DNA of 64,000 nt from Candidatus Kuenenia stuttgartensis. GTDB lineage: Bacteria > Planctomycetota > GCA-002687715 > CAIWVZ01. The position numbers and the translations under genes are program-made. The stretch's first letter is position 1. The number at the start of each line of letters is the position of its first letter. This document shows positions 34,401 to 42,509 of the stretch, piece after piece. The notes below the pieces were generated by a model that saw nothing but the letters and a program-made list of their open reading frames with translations, was not told the origin of the DNA and made no database searches. Location of the stretch: contig CAMARR010000006.1 in NCBI GenBank assembly GCA_945860915.1, positions 62,001 to 126,000 on the forward strand. The letters are read 5' to 3'.

Positions 34401-34531
34401 GCGTCAAAGAGATCCGCCATGCCCGTCAGAGCGAGCGTGCGTGCAATCACCGTCCGCCTCCGCGGAAGGTCCGTCTGATTACGTCCCGCGTCAGATTCGC
34501 GCGAGTCGAGCGAATTGTCGCCTTGCGGCAT
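31406..34531 (-). CDS. Fused reading frame: EamA/DMT transporter, HEAT-repeat region, cyclophilin
   Basis: A continuous 1041-codon frame. Residues about 55-337 form ten membrane helices in two EamA repeats (drug/metabolite transporter type). Residues about 338-360 look like a second signal peptide (AVAAALLLFALSPIAFAQ). Residues about 370-880 are helical HEAT-like repeats. Residues 899-1041 are a cyclophilin peptidyl-prolyl isomerase, with FHRVVPAFVVQGG, GCQWFVTH and HLDLRYTIFG intact. A GTG at 33518-33520 with upstream GGGGGAGA would start the exported HEAT-cyclophilin protein, and the +1 frame gives TAA at 33513-33515, so this may be two genes joined by a one-base indel. The N-terminal start lacks a clear ribosome site; residue 38 is an alternative. 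Confidence 0.75.
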   Translation of the reverse strand: MPQGDNSLDSRESDAGRNQTDLPRRRTVIARTLALTGMADLFDAMRKESRNRPEDLSGLALMVASALCFTLMAVFIKLFLSNAPSQSVVFTRAVAMTLVFSCMALSQGVPLAGKRPTRLILRGLLGYGAVSCYFWSVNHVGIADAVLLQYSHPIFVAMLAPWLLRETTGRWHWLLVFVAFVGIAFVLKSSGAAGGSIRTEALVGLTGSLLSGLAYITIRNLSKSEHPLTILVWFPAVMIPGSLAGVIAMGADAWPKNGSEWLGHLLVTTAGLVGQFALTKGLSRAGAARATAVTMAGPVFGLAADWLIFGAIPAIGSLIATVIVMTALLLLAWGRPKVPNAVAAALLLFALSPIAFAQDATSRQVAPRTLRVADLFRLELERVDDPTAWREALASPLDPDLLVQGVTGLGRVGHPDLVVVLSELLDGRPDPWPKSLKRASGVAAGLLADEALIVRLLPHLDEDDIARALGLLGRWPIDALRRSAVERALAARDPAPLGSEIELDADRVDDPISARLMRLTAFPDPVGDSIALAILAGDSDVLRLRAALFRLARGQKAPASAAPLIEDYLDHLDGEVAGLAARALARSVDVSDRAIASIAAMLALGGDRIATLDRIAALGGLGRASGIPVLFAHAGASDPQMRRAAIEGLVAGNGPFPPQFLSAGVNLVLRIAREDPVVDVRRAALLTLGKLDPVRLRSSVATWITSPSAVLRSALAGAMTYGPWDDALGALLLDSDRRVGTALLEAITARIESGRLPLSDEAARLESWIGLPDTAPTGSHSGDSVRRAVEGQLAMAWRKAGGAKSVTAKWIRTRAVDISPMDMEPLQVFLDLATLIPSPEHGVWIEPLIAHPVADIRDRAVKAMRALGVEVVVPRRSLATIPAFTLPWVEIARDLERPVVQLWEVETDRGSFTLHLDTRAAPVTVWRLNSMARQGEFDGRTFHRVVPAFVVQGGCPRGDGWGGPGFVVRCEVSDLTYSKGTVGMALAGKDTGGCQWFVTHRATPHLDLRYTIFGCVVEGMDVIEQILPDDKIIKITPRTLP
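33513..33534 (-). other. Candidate gene junction inside the fused transporter/isomerase frame
   Basis: The minus strand holds a run of five G (33530-33534), then AGACCCAAA, then GTGCCTAA. Read in frame this continues the fusion. With six G the transporter would end in GCC TAA at 33513, overlapping by 8 bp a GTG start for an exported HEAT-cyclophilin protein that has its own signal peptide and ribosome site. Confidence 0.55.
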
Positions 34532-34577
34532 GGATCAGACTAACGCCATCGAGGGGCGTAGGCGGTCGGAATCTACG

Positions 34578-35573
34578 CTACGACTTAATGCGACGGAGTT
34601 TGACGATGCGACCCGTGGAAAGCCACTCATTTACATAGACATCACCGTTCGACGCCACGCCAATGCCATGCGGCGAGATGAAAGCTCCGGCCTTCCATTG
34701 GGTGCGTGCAACGCCATTTTCTGCGCGCAACTTAGGATCGGGATTGTCGAAGAGCTGGGCAATCGGCGCGAAGGTCTTCGCGTCGATGACAGTCACTCGG
34801 CCCGCCAAGTCAGCGACAAGGTAGGCGTCGCCATCTTTCACCACATTGCACGGCCTTCGAAGTCCTTCGGAGTACGTAGCGACGACTTTCCCGTCGAGAT
34901 CGAATCTGACAAGGCGATGATTCTCGCGATCGCAGGTGAGGAGCGTCGCGACACCGTCTCGGATGTCCATGAGCAGGCCGTGCGGTGTCTGGAGTGCTTC
35001 ACCAGGCTTGCCGTCCCGACCAAAGCACGACACCCACTTGCGAGACTTATCGAACTTGTGAATAAGGCTCTTGCCATACCCATCGGACACGAAAACTGAA
35101 CCGTCGGGTGCCTCAGCCACACTTGTAGGGCGATACTCGTCCGCCGATTTGTACTTCCCGGACTCCTTGGGCCATGGAATGGTCCACACAATCGTTCCGT
35201 CCAGCTTCATGCGCACGACCTCGTGCCGGTGCGTATGCGCAAGCAAGAGAGCATCTTCCTTGCCCTCCTTCACCAACGCCATGCCGTGCAGGCCCCCGTG
35301 GAGGTCCTTGCCTATCGACCCCGATTCCTTGCCGTCGGTCGTCGTCCAACGGATCGCCTGCTCACCGTCGGTGTTGAAGTAGATCTTCCCGTCGTTTGCG
35401 ACGACAACGCCTCCATGCGTATTGCCGATCGACTCTTTCTGGAAGTCTCCCCATCCACTCACCCACTCATACATTCGCGCGCCGGACCCCGAGGTCGGTC
35501 GGCTTTCCTGAGCCTCAGTGAGACTGGACAATACAACAACAGCGGAGCACACCTGCAGGATCCAAGTTCGCAT
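34578..35573 (-). CDS. Exported NHL-repeat / six-bladed beta-propeller protein
   Basis: The ATG at 35573 gives a signal peptide (about 1-21, ending TEAQ); the longer frame to 35708 crosses the tRNA and is not coding. The 331-residue protein has NHL-like blades such as VSDGYGKSLIHKFDKSRKWV, LTCDRENHRLVRFDLDGKVV and ISPHGIGVASNGDVYVNEW. The family includes 6-bladed propellers that act as binding or lyase scaffolds. No catalytic residues can be assigned. It stands alone on its strand between the fused frame and tRNA-Ala. Confidence 0.75.
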   Translation of the reverse strand: MRTWILQVCSAVVVLSSLTEAQESRPTSGSGARMYEWVSGWGDFQKESIGNTHGGVVVANDGKIYFNTDGEQAIRWTTTDGKESGSIGKDLHGGLHGMALVKEGKEDALLLAHTHRHEVVRMKLDGTIVWTIPWPKESGKYKSADEYRPTSVAEAPDGSVFVSDGYGKSLIHKFDKSRKWVSCFGRDGKPGEALQTPHGLLMDIRDGVATLLTCDRENHRLVRFDLDGKVVATYSEGLRRPCNVVKDGDAYLVADLAGRVTVIDAKTFAPIAQLFDNPDPKLRAENGVARTQWKAGAFISPHGIGVASNGDVYVNEWLSTGRIVKLRRIKS

Positions 35574-35646
35574 GTCTCGAGCGTACCCGAGGACGCGCAA
35601 CCCCGAAACAGGCGGAGGCCTCGGAGGGAGGCCTGCATGCGAAACA

Positions 35647-35674
35647 CCCCCGCAGCCAGTGAAGGCCACGGGGG
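35647..35674 (-). terminator. Terminator hairpin downstream of tRNA-Ala
   Basis: An 11-bp stem with two wobble pairs (CCCCCGTGGCC and GGCTGCGGGGG on the minus strand) and a six-base loop lies 7 bp past the tRNA 3' end, followed by TGTTTCG. This fits an intrinsic terminator for the tRNA. Confidence 0.65.
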
Positions 35675-35681
35675 CGTCTTG

Positions 35682-35754
35682 TGGAGCAGATGGGGATCGA
35701 ACCCACAACCTCTTCGTTGCGAACGAAGCGCTCTCCCAACTGAGCTACTGCCCC
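35682..35754 (-). tRNA. tRNA-Ala (anticodon CGC)
   Basis: The minus strand folds as a cloverleaf. The acceptor stem is GGGGCAG/CTGCTCC with one G-T pair, the D stem GCTC/GAGC, the anticodon stem CTTCG/CGAAG with loop TTCGCAA (anticodon CGC, codon GCG), and the T stem GTGGG/CCCAT with loop TTCGATC. The discriminator base is A and CCA is not encoded. Confidence 0.95.
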
Positions 35755-35831
35755 AAGGATCCGCAAGATACGTTCGGCCCCCCGGGGCATCAAGCCGCAG
35801 CCGGGGAGCCGACGTTCTCAAACCATGGGAC

Positions 35832-37244
35832 TTAGAAGTCGATCTGGATGTAAAGGTCAGTACGTACGAGGTTGCCCTGAGTACCGTTTGCGTATTGGGT
35901 TTCCCAATAGATCACATCTAGCCCCGTCTTGAGGCCGCCACCCCAAACATAGGTCGCATTCATATAGACCGTCCAGTTCTTGTCCTTCGCGGTCGCCGCT
36001 GCGGCGCTGAGGTCAGCATCGTTCACCGAGTCGATCGAAGCGCCACCTGTGAGGGTGAACTCCGGCGCGACTGACCAGGCGATTTCCGCCCATCCGCCCC
36101 TTGCAGCCACTTCGTCTGCACGCGTCGCAGACAACGTGAGAACCTGCCCGATGCCACCTCGGAAGTCGCCGAGACCCGATCCGGTCCAAGCTTCGCCCTT
36201 CAGCGCGAGCGAGCTTGAAAGAGGTAGCGCGAGATCGGCACCCAGCACCCAGGTGTCAAATCGATTGACGCCGACGTAGACGGTGTCCGTCTCCCACTTG
36301 CCATACGCGCCCCAGAGGCCTGCCGCCATCTTCTTGCCATCGACCCACGACGGCGTGACGACGCCGAATCGCGTCTGGATGTTCGGCATTCCCGAGTCCA
36401 TACCGTCGCGCTCGGCGATGGTGGCCGTCGTTCCTGCGGTTTCAATGTCCTGATTGGTGATCGCGCCGGTCAAGCCAAAGGACGTGCGCCATTGATAGGA
36501 CGTCTCCTTCGGATCGCCGAAGTCGAGCATCGCTGTGGCCTGTGCACGACGATCGCCCAAGTTACCCGCATTCCACATCACCGATTCGCTATTGACTGCA
36601 GGCGACAACGGAGAAATGGTGTCCCAGTCTTGTCCGAAACGCAGCGCAAGATCACCGTAGTCGAGGTTGACCCAACCTACGCGCATGCGAGGCGTGGCGC
36701 GCGACTCTTGAATCAGCGTGCCGGCTGTGCTCGAGAAGTCCATCTCAACTTTACCGGTCACGTCGGCTCCGCCGATCTTGCCGAAGTCGAAGTCCATCCC
36801 GATGCGGGTCAAGCGCGGGCTCAGCGCGAAGACCGCGTCGTCCGTATTCGCCGCGTTGGTCTCGGCGGCGACGAATGTCGGCACGATCGCGTTGTCCATG
36901 TGCCCGGTGTTGGCGTAGGCATCAAGGCGAAGGTAGCCATAAAAGCGGAGCTTGTTGCCCGACTTCACGATGTCCTTCCACGAAAGTCCGTCCGCCATGC
37001 GAGCCGATAGAGCATTGACCTGGGTCTCTATGGATGACTCACCAGTCGACGCCTCGGACGTAGCCTTCACCCGGCTGAGTTCACCCGCCATCTCCGCGTT
37101 TCGCGTCTCACTCTTTTCGAGCGCAGAGAGGATTGCTCGATTCTGATCTTCGAGCGCGCGGAGTCGGGCCTCAATGGCCGGATCCTGCGCTACCGCCGAT
37201 GCCGCCACGAAAGCCGCAGCGGCCATGAACGGGCATGACTTCAT
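35832..37244 (-). CDS. Outer-membrane porin with N-terminal coiled coil
   Basis: A 470-residue outer-membrane beta-barrel protein. It has a signal peptide (about 1-19, ending AVAQ), a coiled-coil segment (about 22-65, LRALEDQNRAILSALEKSE), then amphipathic strands to a C-terminal phenylalanine (LYIQIDF), the usual assembly signal. Segments such as KLRFYGYLRLDAYANTGHM and LTRIGMDFDFGKIGG suggest a DcaP-like trimeric porin. It precedes the tRNA-Ala gene and follows the transglutaminase gene by 24 bp. Substrate unknown; it differs from the two OprP-like porins at 58-62 kb. Confidence 0.8.
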   Translation of the reverse strand: MKSCPFMAAAAFVAASAVAQDPAIEARLRALEDQNRAILSALEKSETRNAEMAGELSRVKATSEASTGESSIETQVNALSARMADGLSWKDIVKSGNKLRFYGYLRLDAYANTGHMDNAIVPTFVAAETNAANTDDAVFALSPRLTRIGMDFDFGKIGGADVTGKVEMDFSSTAGTLIQESRATPRMRVGWVNLDYGDLALRFGQDWDTISPLSPAVNSESVMWNAGNLGDRRAQATAMLDFGDPKETSYQWRTSFGLTGAITNQDIETAGTTATIAERDGMDSGMPNIQTRFGVVTPSWVDGKKMAAGLWGAYGKWETDTVYVGVNRFDTWVLGADLALPLSSSLALKGEAWTGSGLGDFRGGIGQVLTLSATRADEVAARGGWAEIAWSVAPEFTLTGGASIDSVNDADLSAAAATAKDKNWTVYMNATYVWGGGLKTGLDVIYWETQYANGTQGNLVRTDLYIQIDF

Positions 37245-37268
37245 TTTGACTCCAATTGTTGTTGCGAC

Positions 37269-38306
37269 TCAGTTGTCGCGGTATTTGAATGAACGCTTCG
37301 CTTCCGTCTCTTTGCCATCCGCCTCTGCAAGGGGGTAGATGAAGAACGGGATCACGCCCTTCGCGGGCTTGGGGTTGAATTGAAGGTCGCGTCCGACCGT
37401 ATAGCTGACGCGATCTTCAGTCAAATTGCCGAAGTAATACTGGGCCATGGCGGGATCTCTATCCGCCTCAGAAATGTCTACAGGAATCCAACCCACGTCG
37501 GCGATGTAAAACTCTGCCCAGCAGTGGTACCCGGCAATAGGACCCTCACCGCGCTTGATCGGCACAGACGTACCCATCGTGAATCGAGCGGGGATTCCCT
37601 TTGCACGAGCCAATGAAATGAAGAGCGAGTGGAAGTCGGTGCAGTTGCCGAATTTTGAGTCGCAGGCCCAGAGAGTGTCGCCGCGCCCCCAACCGGTTCC
37701 ATCTTTCGAATACCGCATGTCGGCGAGCACATAGTCGTAAATCGCACGCGCGATGTTCAACGTGTTCGTTTCCTTCGTTGCAAGGCGCGATGCGATGTCC
37801 GCAACTTTGCCGTCAATCGGAACGAGATTGTCGGCCTGGAGCCAACGCGAGAAATCCGCCTTCTGAGCGTCGGTCAAGGCGGTCACACCAGCGCCGCGAA
37901 ATGCTCCCGATTTAACTTCGGAGCGCATCACGGGCCATGAGAACGAGAACTTCGATCCGGACTTTGGCGCCGGCACCGTGACACAGACGATCAAATTCAA
38001 TCCGGACGCGTCACCGTTGGCGACCATCGTCGCACCAGGAGGCATCACCGCCGACATTGCGCCAACCGTTTGAGTGCCGGGGATAGTCAGCGGATTTGGG
38101 ACCCAGAGCTTGAGCTCTTTTGTCCCTTCAGCGACGGTCGGAATTTCAACTTCGTAGGTGAAGGTAAAACTCCGTGCCGCCGGGAGCCTGCCCTTCGTAT
38201 CAATCGTGGCTTCGTTCGACGCCTCGACCGAACTGGTTTTCTGATTGCTTTGGGTTGCGCAGGCGGCGCACAAGATCAGTGCGAGGGTCAAAAAGCTTCG
38301 GTGCAT
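37269..38306 (-). CDS. Exported transglutaminase-like protein, possible lipoprotein
   Basis: A 345-residue protein with the transglutaminase-like core of bacterial cysteine peptidases. The Cys-His-Asp triad is visible as GNCTDFHSLF (C222), GYHCWAEFY (H261) and WIPVDISE (D277). The N-terminus has a signal peptide whose ILCAAC segment (C16) may be a weak lipobox. Residues 45-130 form a beta-rich domain (FTYEVEIPTVAEG) often found before such cores. Proposed roles include protein crosslinking or proteolysis; the substrate is unknown. The porin gene follows after 24 bp, so the two may be co-expressed at the envelope. Confidence 0.82.
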   Translation of the reverse strand: MHRSFLTLALILCAACATQSNQKTSSVEASNEATIDTKGRLPAARSFTFTYEVEIPTVAEGTKELKLWVPNPLTIPGTQTVGAMSAVMPPGATMVANGDASGLNLIVCVTVPAPKSGSKFSFSWPVMRSEVKSGAFRGAGVTALTDAQKADFSRWLQADNLVPIDGKVADIASRLATKETNTLNIARAIYDYVLADMRYSKDGTGWGRGDTLWACDSKFGNCTDFHSLFISLARAKGIPARFTMGTSVPIKRGEGPIAGYHCWAEFYIADVGWIPVDISEADRDPAMAQYYFGNLTEDRVSYTVGRDLQFNPKPAKGVIPFFIYPLAEADGKETEAKRSFKYRDN

Positions 38307-38363
38307 GACGATGTCTCTGTCGACATCAACACCGGCGTGCGGGACCCCGAAGGGGGGCTCTTA

Positions 38364-38380
38364 GGATCCGGACCGGATCC
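38364..38380. repeat. Perfect 17-bp palindrome
   Basis: GGATCCGG and CCGGATCC flank a single A. It lies 58 bp upstream of the transglutaminase start and immediately beside a second hairpin, so it could be an operator or part of a purF transcription end. Confidence 0.7.
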
Positions 38381-38382
38381 AC

Positions 38383-38403
38383 CCGCCGGCGTGATGCCGG
38401 CGG
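38383..38403 (-). terminator. GC-rich hairpin downstream of purF
   Basis: CCGCCGGC and GCCGGCGG form a perfect 8-bp stem with a five-base loop between the purF stop and the transglutaminase gene. There is no U-run, so termination would need help; attenuation is also possible. Confidence 0.5.
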
Positions 38404-38548
38404 TTGATTCAGGTGGGATGTAGGCGAACTGAGGTCCGGAGAGCCATGGCGGGGATGGTAGGGCAGTTGCAACCGGTTGTCAATCGAGAGGCTGCGCGGA
38501 CTCTCGCAAGCACTCCCACCCATCGAAATCAACTGTCGATCCAACGGC

Positions 38549-40015
38549 CTAGCGAATAGCCTCGCGGTCGCGCTCGATCTCGAGAAGGACGGACTCATTG
38601 ACCTGGGGTGTCGGGTACTTCCCATCGAAACAGGCATTGCACAAATTCGTGAATCCCGCCGCCACGCCTTTTACAGCATGGTTCATGTCGTCAAGAGTCT
38701 GATAGAAGACTGCATCTGCACCGAGTTCCACTGCGATCTCGTGATTTGAGCGCTCTCGGGCCATGAGTTCTTGGCGCGTCGACATGTCGATGCCATAGAC
38801 ACACGGATGCTTGATCGGACCCGAATAGGACGCGAGGTAAACGCGACGGGCGCCGGCGCGTCTGGCCATACCGACGATTTCGCGTGACGTATTGCCCCGC
38901 ACGATCGAGTCGTCGACGATTAAAACATCTCGCCCCTCGAACTCGCTCTTCACAGTATTGAGCTTGTGGCGGAGACTTCGCTTGCGTTCCACTTGGCCCG
39001 CCATGATGAACGTCCGTCCGATGTAGCGATTCTTTACAAATCCCTCGCGATACGGAACGCCAAGCGCCGCTGCGAGTCCGGTCGACGCAGCTCGAGCTGA
39101 GTCCGGAACCGGAATGACTGCGTCAACCTTCAATCCGGCAGAAGAGATCTGTTTCGCAAGCGCTTCGCCAAGTCGTATGTGGGTGCCATACACGCTGACT
39201 CGGTCAATCACGGAGTCTGGCCGGGCAAAGTAAATCCACTCAAAGACGCACGGGTGGTGATTCTGCTCGGCGACGACTCGGCTATGCACCTCGCCGTTGT
39301 CCGTGATGTACAGCGCCTCGGCGGGGCGAATGTCGCGGGTGACCGTGTAGCCGAGGATATCGAGCGACACGGACTCCGACGCCACGCACCACGACACCTT
39401 CCCAGAAGGCTCGGTGCGCGTTCCAAGGACGCCGGGCTTAATCCCGTAGGGATCACGAAACGCAACCATGCCGTGGCCCGCGATGTACGCGACCGCCGAA
39501 TACGCACCATGAACATCGCGGAAAACACGCGCAACCGCATTGAAAATGACTTCCGGCGTGATCTCGCGCATGCCTTCGGTAGTTGCGATCTGCCGTTCGA
39601 TTTCGTCGGCAAAAACCGCGAGGATGATCTCGCAATCGCAATCGGAATCGATGTAGCGACGACAGTGCTTCTCGAGGTCCGCCTTCAACTGTCGGTAGTT
39701 CGTGATGTTCCCGTTGTGGGCCATCGCGATGCCGACTGGCGCGTTGGTCATGAACGGCTGGGCGTCCTCGACCGAGCCGCCGCCTACCGTCGGGTACCGA
39801 ACATGTCCGATGCCTGTCCCACCGGTAAGGCGGTCCATATTCTTCTGACGGAAGATATCGCGAACGAGGCCTTCACCCTTCTTGAGATGAAAGCGCTTAT
39901 CAAAAGTCGCGATACCTGCTGCGTCCTGCCCACGATGCTGTAGGGCCAGAAGACCGTCGTAGATCGCACCGACAGCCTGACCATCCGCTCCGATGACCCC
40001 GATGAATCCGCACAT
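38549..40015 (-). CDS. purF: Amidophosphoribosyltransferase
   Basis: Catalyses the first committed step of purine synthesis, from PRPP and glutamine to phosphoribosylamine. The N-terminal nucleophile cysteine is residue 2 (MCGFIGVIG) with no leader to remove. The glutaminase domain fills residues 2 to about 235 and the phosphoribosyltransferase domain the rest, with the PRPP motif VLIVDDSIVRGNT. Cysteines in NHHPCVFEW, KHPCVYGID and LCNACFDGKYP match the 4Fe-4S ligands of the Bacillus-type enzyme. Length 488 residues is normal. It is divergent from the hydrolase gene. Confidence 0.97.
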   Translation of the reverse strand: MCGFIGVIGADGQAVGAIYDGLLALQHRGQDAAGIATFDKRFHLKKGEGLVRDIFRQKNMDRLTGGTGIGHVRYPTVGGGSVEDAQPFMTNAPVGIAMAHNGNITNYRQLKADLEKHCRRYIDSDCDCEIILAVFADEIERQIATTEGMREITPEVIFNAVARVFRDVHGAYSAVAYIAGHGMVAFRDPYGIKPGVLGTRTEPSGKVSWCVASESVSLDILGYTVTRDIRPAEALYITDNGEVHSRVVAEQNHHPCVFEWIYFARPDSVIDRVSVYGTHIRLGEALAKQISSAGLKVDAVIPVPDSARAASTGLAAALGVPYREGFVKNRYIGRTFIMAGQVERKRSLRHKLNTVKSEFEGRDVLIVDDSIVRGNTSREIVGMARRAGARRVYLASYSGPIKHPCVYGIDMSTRQELMARERSNHEIAVELGADAVFYQTLDDMNHAVKGVAAGFTNLCNACFDGKYPTPQVNESVLLEIERDREAIR

Positions 40016-40133
40016 TCGACGACCCCCGGCAGTTGGCTCTTTCGTGCCGAATCCTCGATGCGGGTTTCGGCGTCAGCTCACGCGGCGGGAGCGTAGCAGT
40101 CCGGAGGGCGAGCGGGAAGCGTTAGAACGTCGC

Positions 40134-40946
40134 ATGCCTTCGATCGATTTCGCATTTGGGACGCTTTTCTACCGTGAAAAGGGTGACGGCGAGCCCTTTG
40201 TGATGATCATGGGAACCGGAGCGGATCACACTTCGTGGGCAAGGCAAATTCCAGCATTATCCGCGCGATTCCGGCTCATTACGCCCGACAACCGCGGTTC
40301 CGGACGATCGGGTCCGGCGCCAGCTGCCTTCGAAGCCACGACGGCATCATTCGCGCGGGAGGCATTGGCTCTCATCGACAGCCTCGGGATCGCGTCGTTC
40401 CATGTATGTGGATTCTCATTCGGGGCCGCCGTGGCGATGGAGCTTGCATTGCTCGCGTCAAGTAGAATTCTGGCAGCGTCGTTCCACGCAGGCTGGGCAG
40501 GGCCGCACGCACGAACTCAAGCGTCCTTCGATCACGCTCTTGCGCGTCTGCACGAAGGTGGGGTGGCGAAGTTCCTAGAAGGAGCGTGTCGCAAGAACTT
40601 CTCTCCTGCATTTCAGCAAGAGAATCCTGCCGCCTTTGAGTCGTTCCTCAAGAACGTGATGACTTCCGTCACTCGTCCGACCGTCGATGGTGTCATCGCC
40701 CAAGCCTCGGCCGGCAAGAGGCACGACGTGCGGAGTCGACTCCCGTCGATCCGATTTCCCACCCTAGTTACGGTCGGCGAGCACGACGCCACCATTCCGC
40801 CAGAAGCCGCAGCCGAGGTGGCTTCTCTCATCCCTGGTTCCATTTTCCACACGTTTCATGGCCCGCGCGCCTACCACGCCATCCCGCTCGAGATGCCGGA
40901 CGCCTTCAATGCCCTCGTTGGCGACTTCCACGCTCGCCGCGCATAG
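40134..40946 (+). CDS. Alpha/beta hydrolase
   Basis: A 270-residue cytoplasmic alpha/beta-hydrolase-fold enzyme. The nucleophile elbow is GFSFG (S95), the acid is probably D218 in GEHDATIP and the histidine H248 in AYHAIPLE. The oxyanion region IMGTGADHTSW and the PDNRGSGRS turn are typical of the esterase/epoxide-hydrolase group. The ATG at 40134 is used because the longer frame upstream overlaps purF on the other strand. The ribosome site is weak. Substrate unknown. Confidence 0.83.
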   Translation: MPSIDFAFGTLFYREKGDGEPFVMIMGTGADHTSWARQIPALSARFRLITPDNRGSGRSGPAPAAFEATTASFAREALALIDSLGIASFHVCGFSFGAAVAMELALLASSRILAASFHAGWAGPHARTQASFDHALARLHEGGVAKFLEGACRKNFSPAFQQENPAAFESFLKNVMTSVTRPTVDGVIAQASAGKRHDVRSRLPSIRFPTLVTVGEHDATIPPEAAAEVASLIPGSIFHTFHGPRAYHAIPLEMPDAFNALVGDFHARRA

Positions 40947-41075
40947 GCGAATGAAGGTTCGCTGCGATGAGTTGCGACTGATATCTCGTTCCGATTGCTG
41001 CTGTTGACCATCAACAACAAGCAAACTGCGCCTTACCGATGGTAGACTCCGATTGGAAACAAACAGCAGAACTCA

Positions 41076-42392
41076 ATGAACTCCAACACCCTAAGACTTC
41101 TCCTCGCGCTGCTGTGTGTCGCGACGGCCATCGCTGCGCAGCAACCGGCGACCGAATCGAAGCCCGCAACAGAATCAAGGCAAGCGAGCATTCAGCTTGC
41201 TCCCGAGACCAAAGCGCGAGCAGTGCTTGTCGAGGTCACACGCACCAGCATGGGGAGAATGACGATCAAATTGGACCCCGATGTGATCGATGTTCCGGTC
41301 TCCGAAATGAGCTTCGATAAGTGGGTGGACGAGCAACTAACCGAGACCAACGCGCCCGATATATTGGTGCGTCGAAGTTGGCTCGACTCGAAGTTGACCA
41401 AAGGATTAAACACGGAAGACTCGGGCGTCGCAGGTGTCGTGCTCGGCTACAAGATCACAGGATCTCACTGCAAGGTCGATATCGAGAACAAGAGGGTTCT
41501 TTCGAACACAATCCTGCAGCGCATGGTGGGTCAGTCGGGGTTCCTCGGAACGAATGTCGAAAGATCAGCTTCGGCATCCGTGGGCGACTCCGTCTCTATC
41601 ACGTTCGTGTCTATTTTGCACACGTTCTTCCCCTTCGAGGGTCCAGTACGGGATATCACTTCCTCCATCAAATTGGATTCAGTCGACAGCACGGCGAATA
41701 AGGCTATCCTCACCGGAACTGTCGCATGGTTCGACGACGCCATCGTCAACACCAAAATCGAAACAACAAATGCCTACACGGCAGACGTCAGCATCGAGAT
41801 TGACGTTCAAACGCGAGTCATCACGAAAATCAACATGAAAGGCAAGATGACTGTGTCGGGCCGAGGCAGCTCGCACGGCCGTGCCTCCGGCGAAGTCGCC
41901 TTCGATGGCTGCCTCACCGCACAACTCGTGGCCGACGCGAAGCCGTTGGTCTCGATCAGTCCGAAGTTTCGTGAAAACACGCGGCAAGCATTCGGAATGG
42001 AGTATCAGCTTTCGTCAGCTTGGGTTCCGATCAAACAGGCGAACGGCGACCTAGTACGACTCGTCGATTCGCGAGCTGGTGCGGGCGAAATCGCCATCGA
42101 GTTCAATCGTCGGAACGACGTCTTTGACGTCGGCTCTCCGACAGAGCTGGCGACCTTTGAGAAGTCACTCAAAGAAACCGACCCACAGGCCAAGGTGCGC
42201 AGCGCTCGAACTCCGCTCGGTCCAGCAATCGAGTTTGAGTTCATGAGGGATGCCCGCACTGCCGTGAACGGATTGCTCCTTGCCTCCGCCCCGAAAACAC
42301 TTGTGCTCATTCGCCTTGTCGGAGTTACCGAAGCGACCAACAAGGCCCTCCCCGAATTCCGCGCACTGCTTGCCAGCCTGACGCGGGAGTAG
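41076..42392 (+). CDS. Exported protein of unknown function
   Basis: A 438-residue protein with a signal peptide (about 1-22, ending AIAAQ), followed by a short imperfect repeat (QPATESKPATES). The body is beta-rich and hydrophilic (DSVSITFVSILHTFFPFEGPV, KAILTGTVAWFDDAIV, VSIEIDVQTRVITKINMKGK), suggesting a periplasmic beta structure. I do not recognise a family. It stands between the hydrolase and lipA, 129 bp and about 118 bp away, with no overlap, so it probably has its own transcript. Confidence 0.7.
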   Translation: MNSNTLRLLLALLCVATAIAAQQPATESKPATESRQASIQLAPETKARAVLVEVTRTSMGRMTIKLDPDVIDVPVSEMSFDKWVDEQLTETNAPDILVRRSWLDSKLTKGLNTEDSGVAGVVLGYKITGSHCKVDIENKRVLSNTILQRMVGQSGFLGTNVERSASASVGDSVSITFVSILHTFFPFEGPVRDITSSIKLDSVDSTANKAILTGTVAWFDDAIVNTKIETTNAYTADVSIEIDVQTRVITKINMKGKMTVSGRGSSHGRASGEVAFDGCLTAQLVADAKPLVSISPKFRENTRQAFGMEYQLSSAWVPIKQANGDLVRLVDSRAGAGEIAIEFNRRNDVFDVGSPTELATFEKSLKETDPQAKVRSARTPLGPAIEFEFMRDARTAVNGLLLASAPKTLVLIRLVGVTEATNKALPEFRALLASLTRE

Positions 42393-42509
42393 CCCCAAGG
42401 TCACGCGATCATTGCGTTTTCTCGGCGGAATCTCGTAGAACTTGCCCGGTCGTTCAGGATTCCATAGAACCTATGCGGTGGCAGAGACTCTGCCGACCGG
42501 AGTAAAGCC

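Noticed and set aside
39993-40946. Longer form of the hydrolase starting at 39993
   Set aside because: It overlaps the purF start on the opposite strand and adds a basic segment without similarity.
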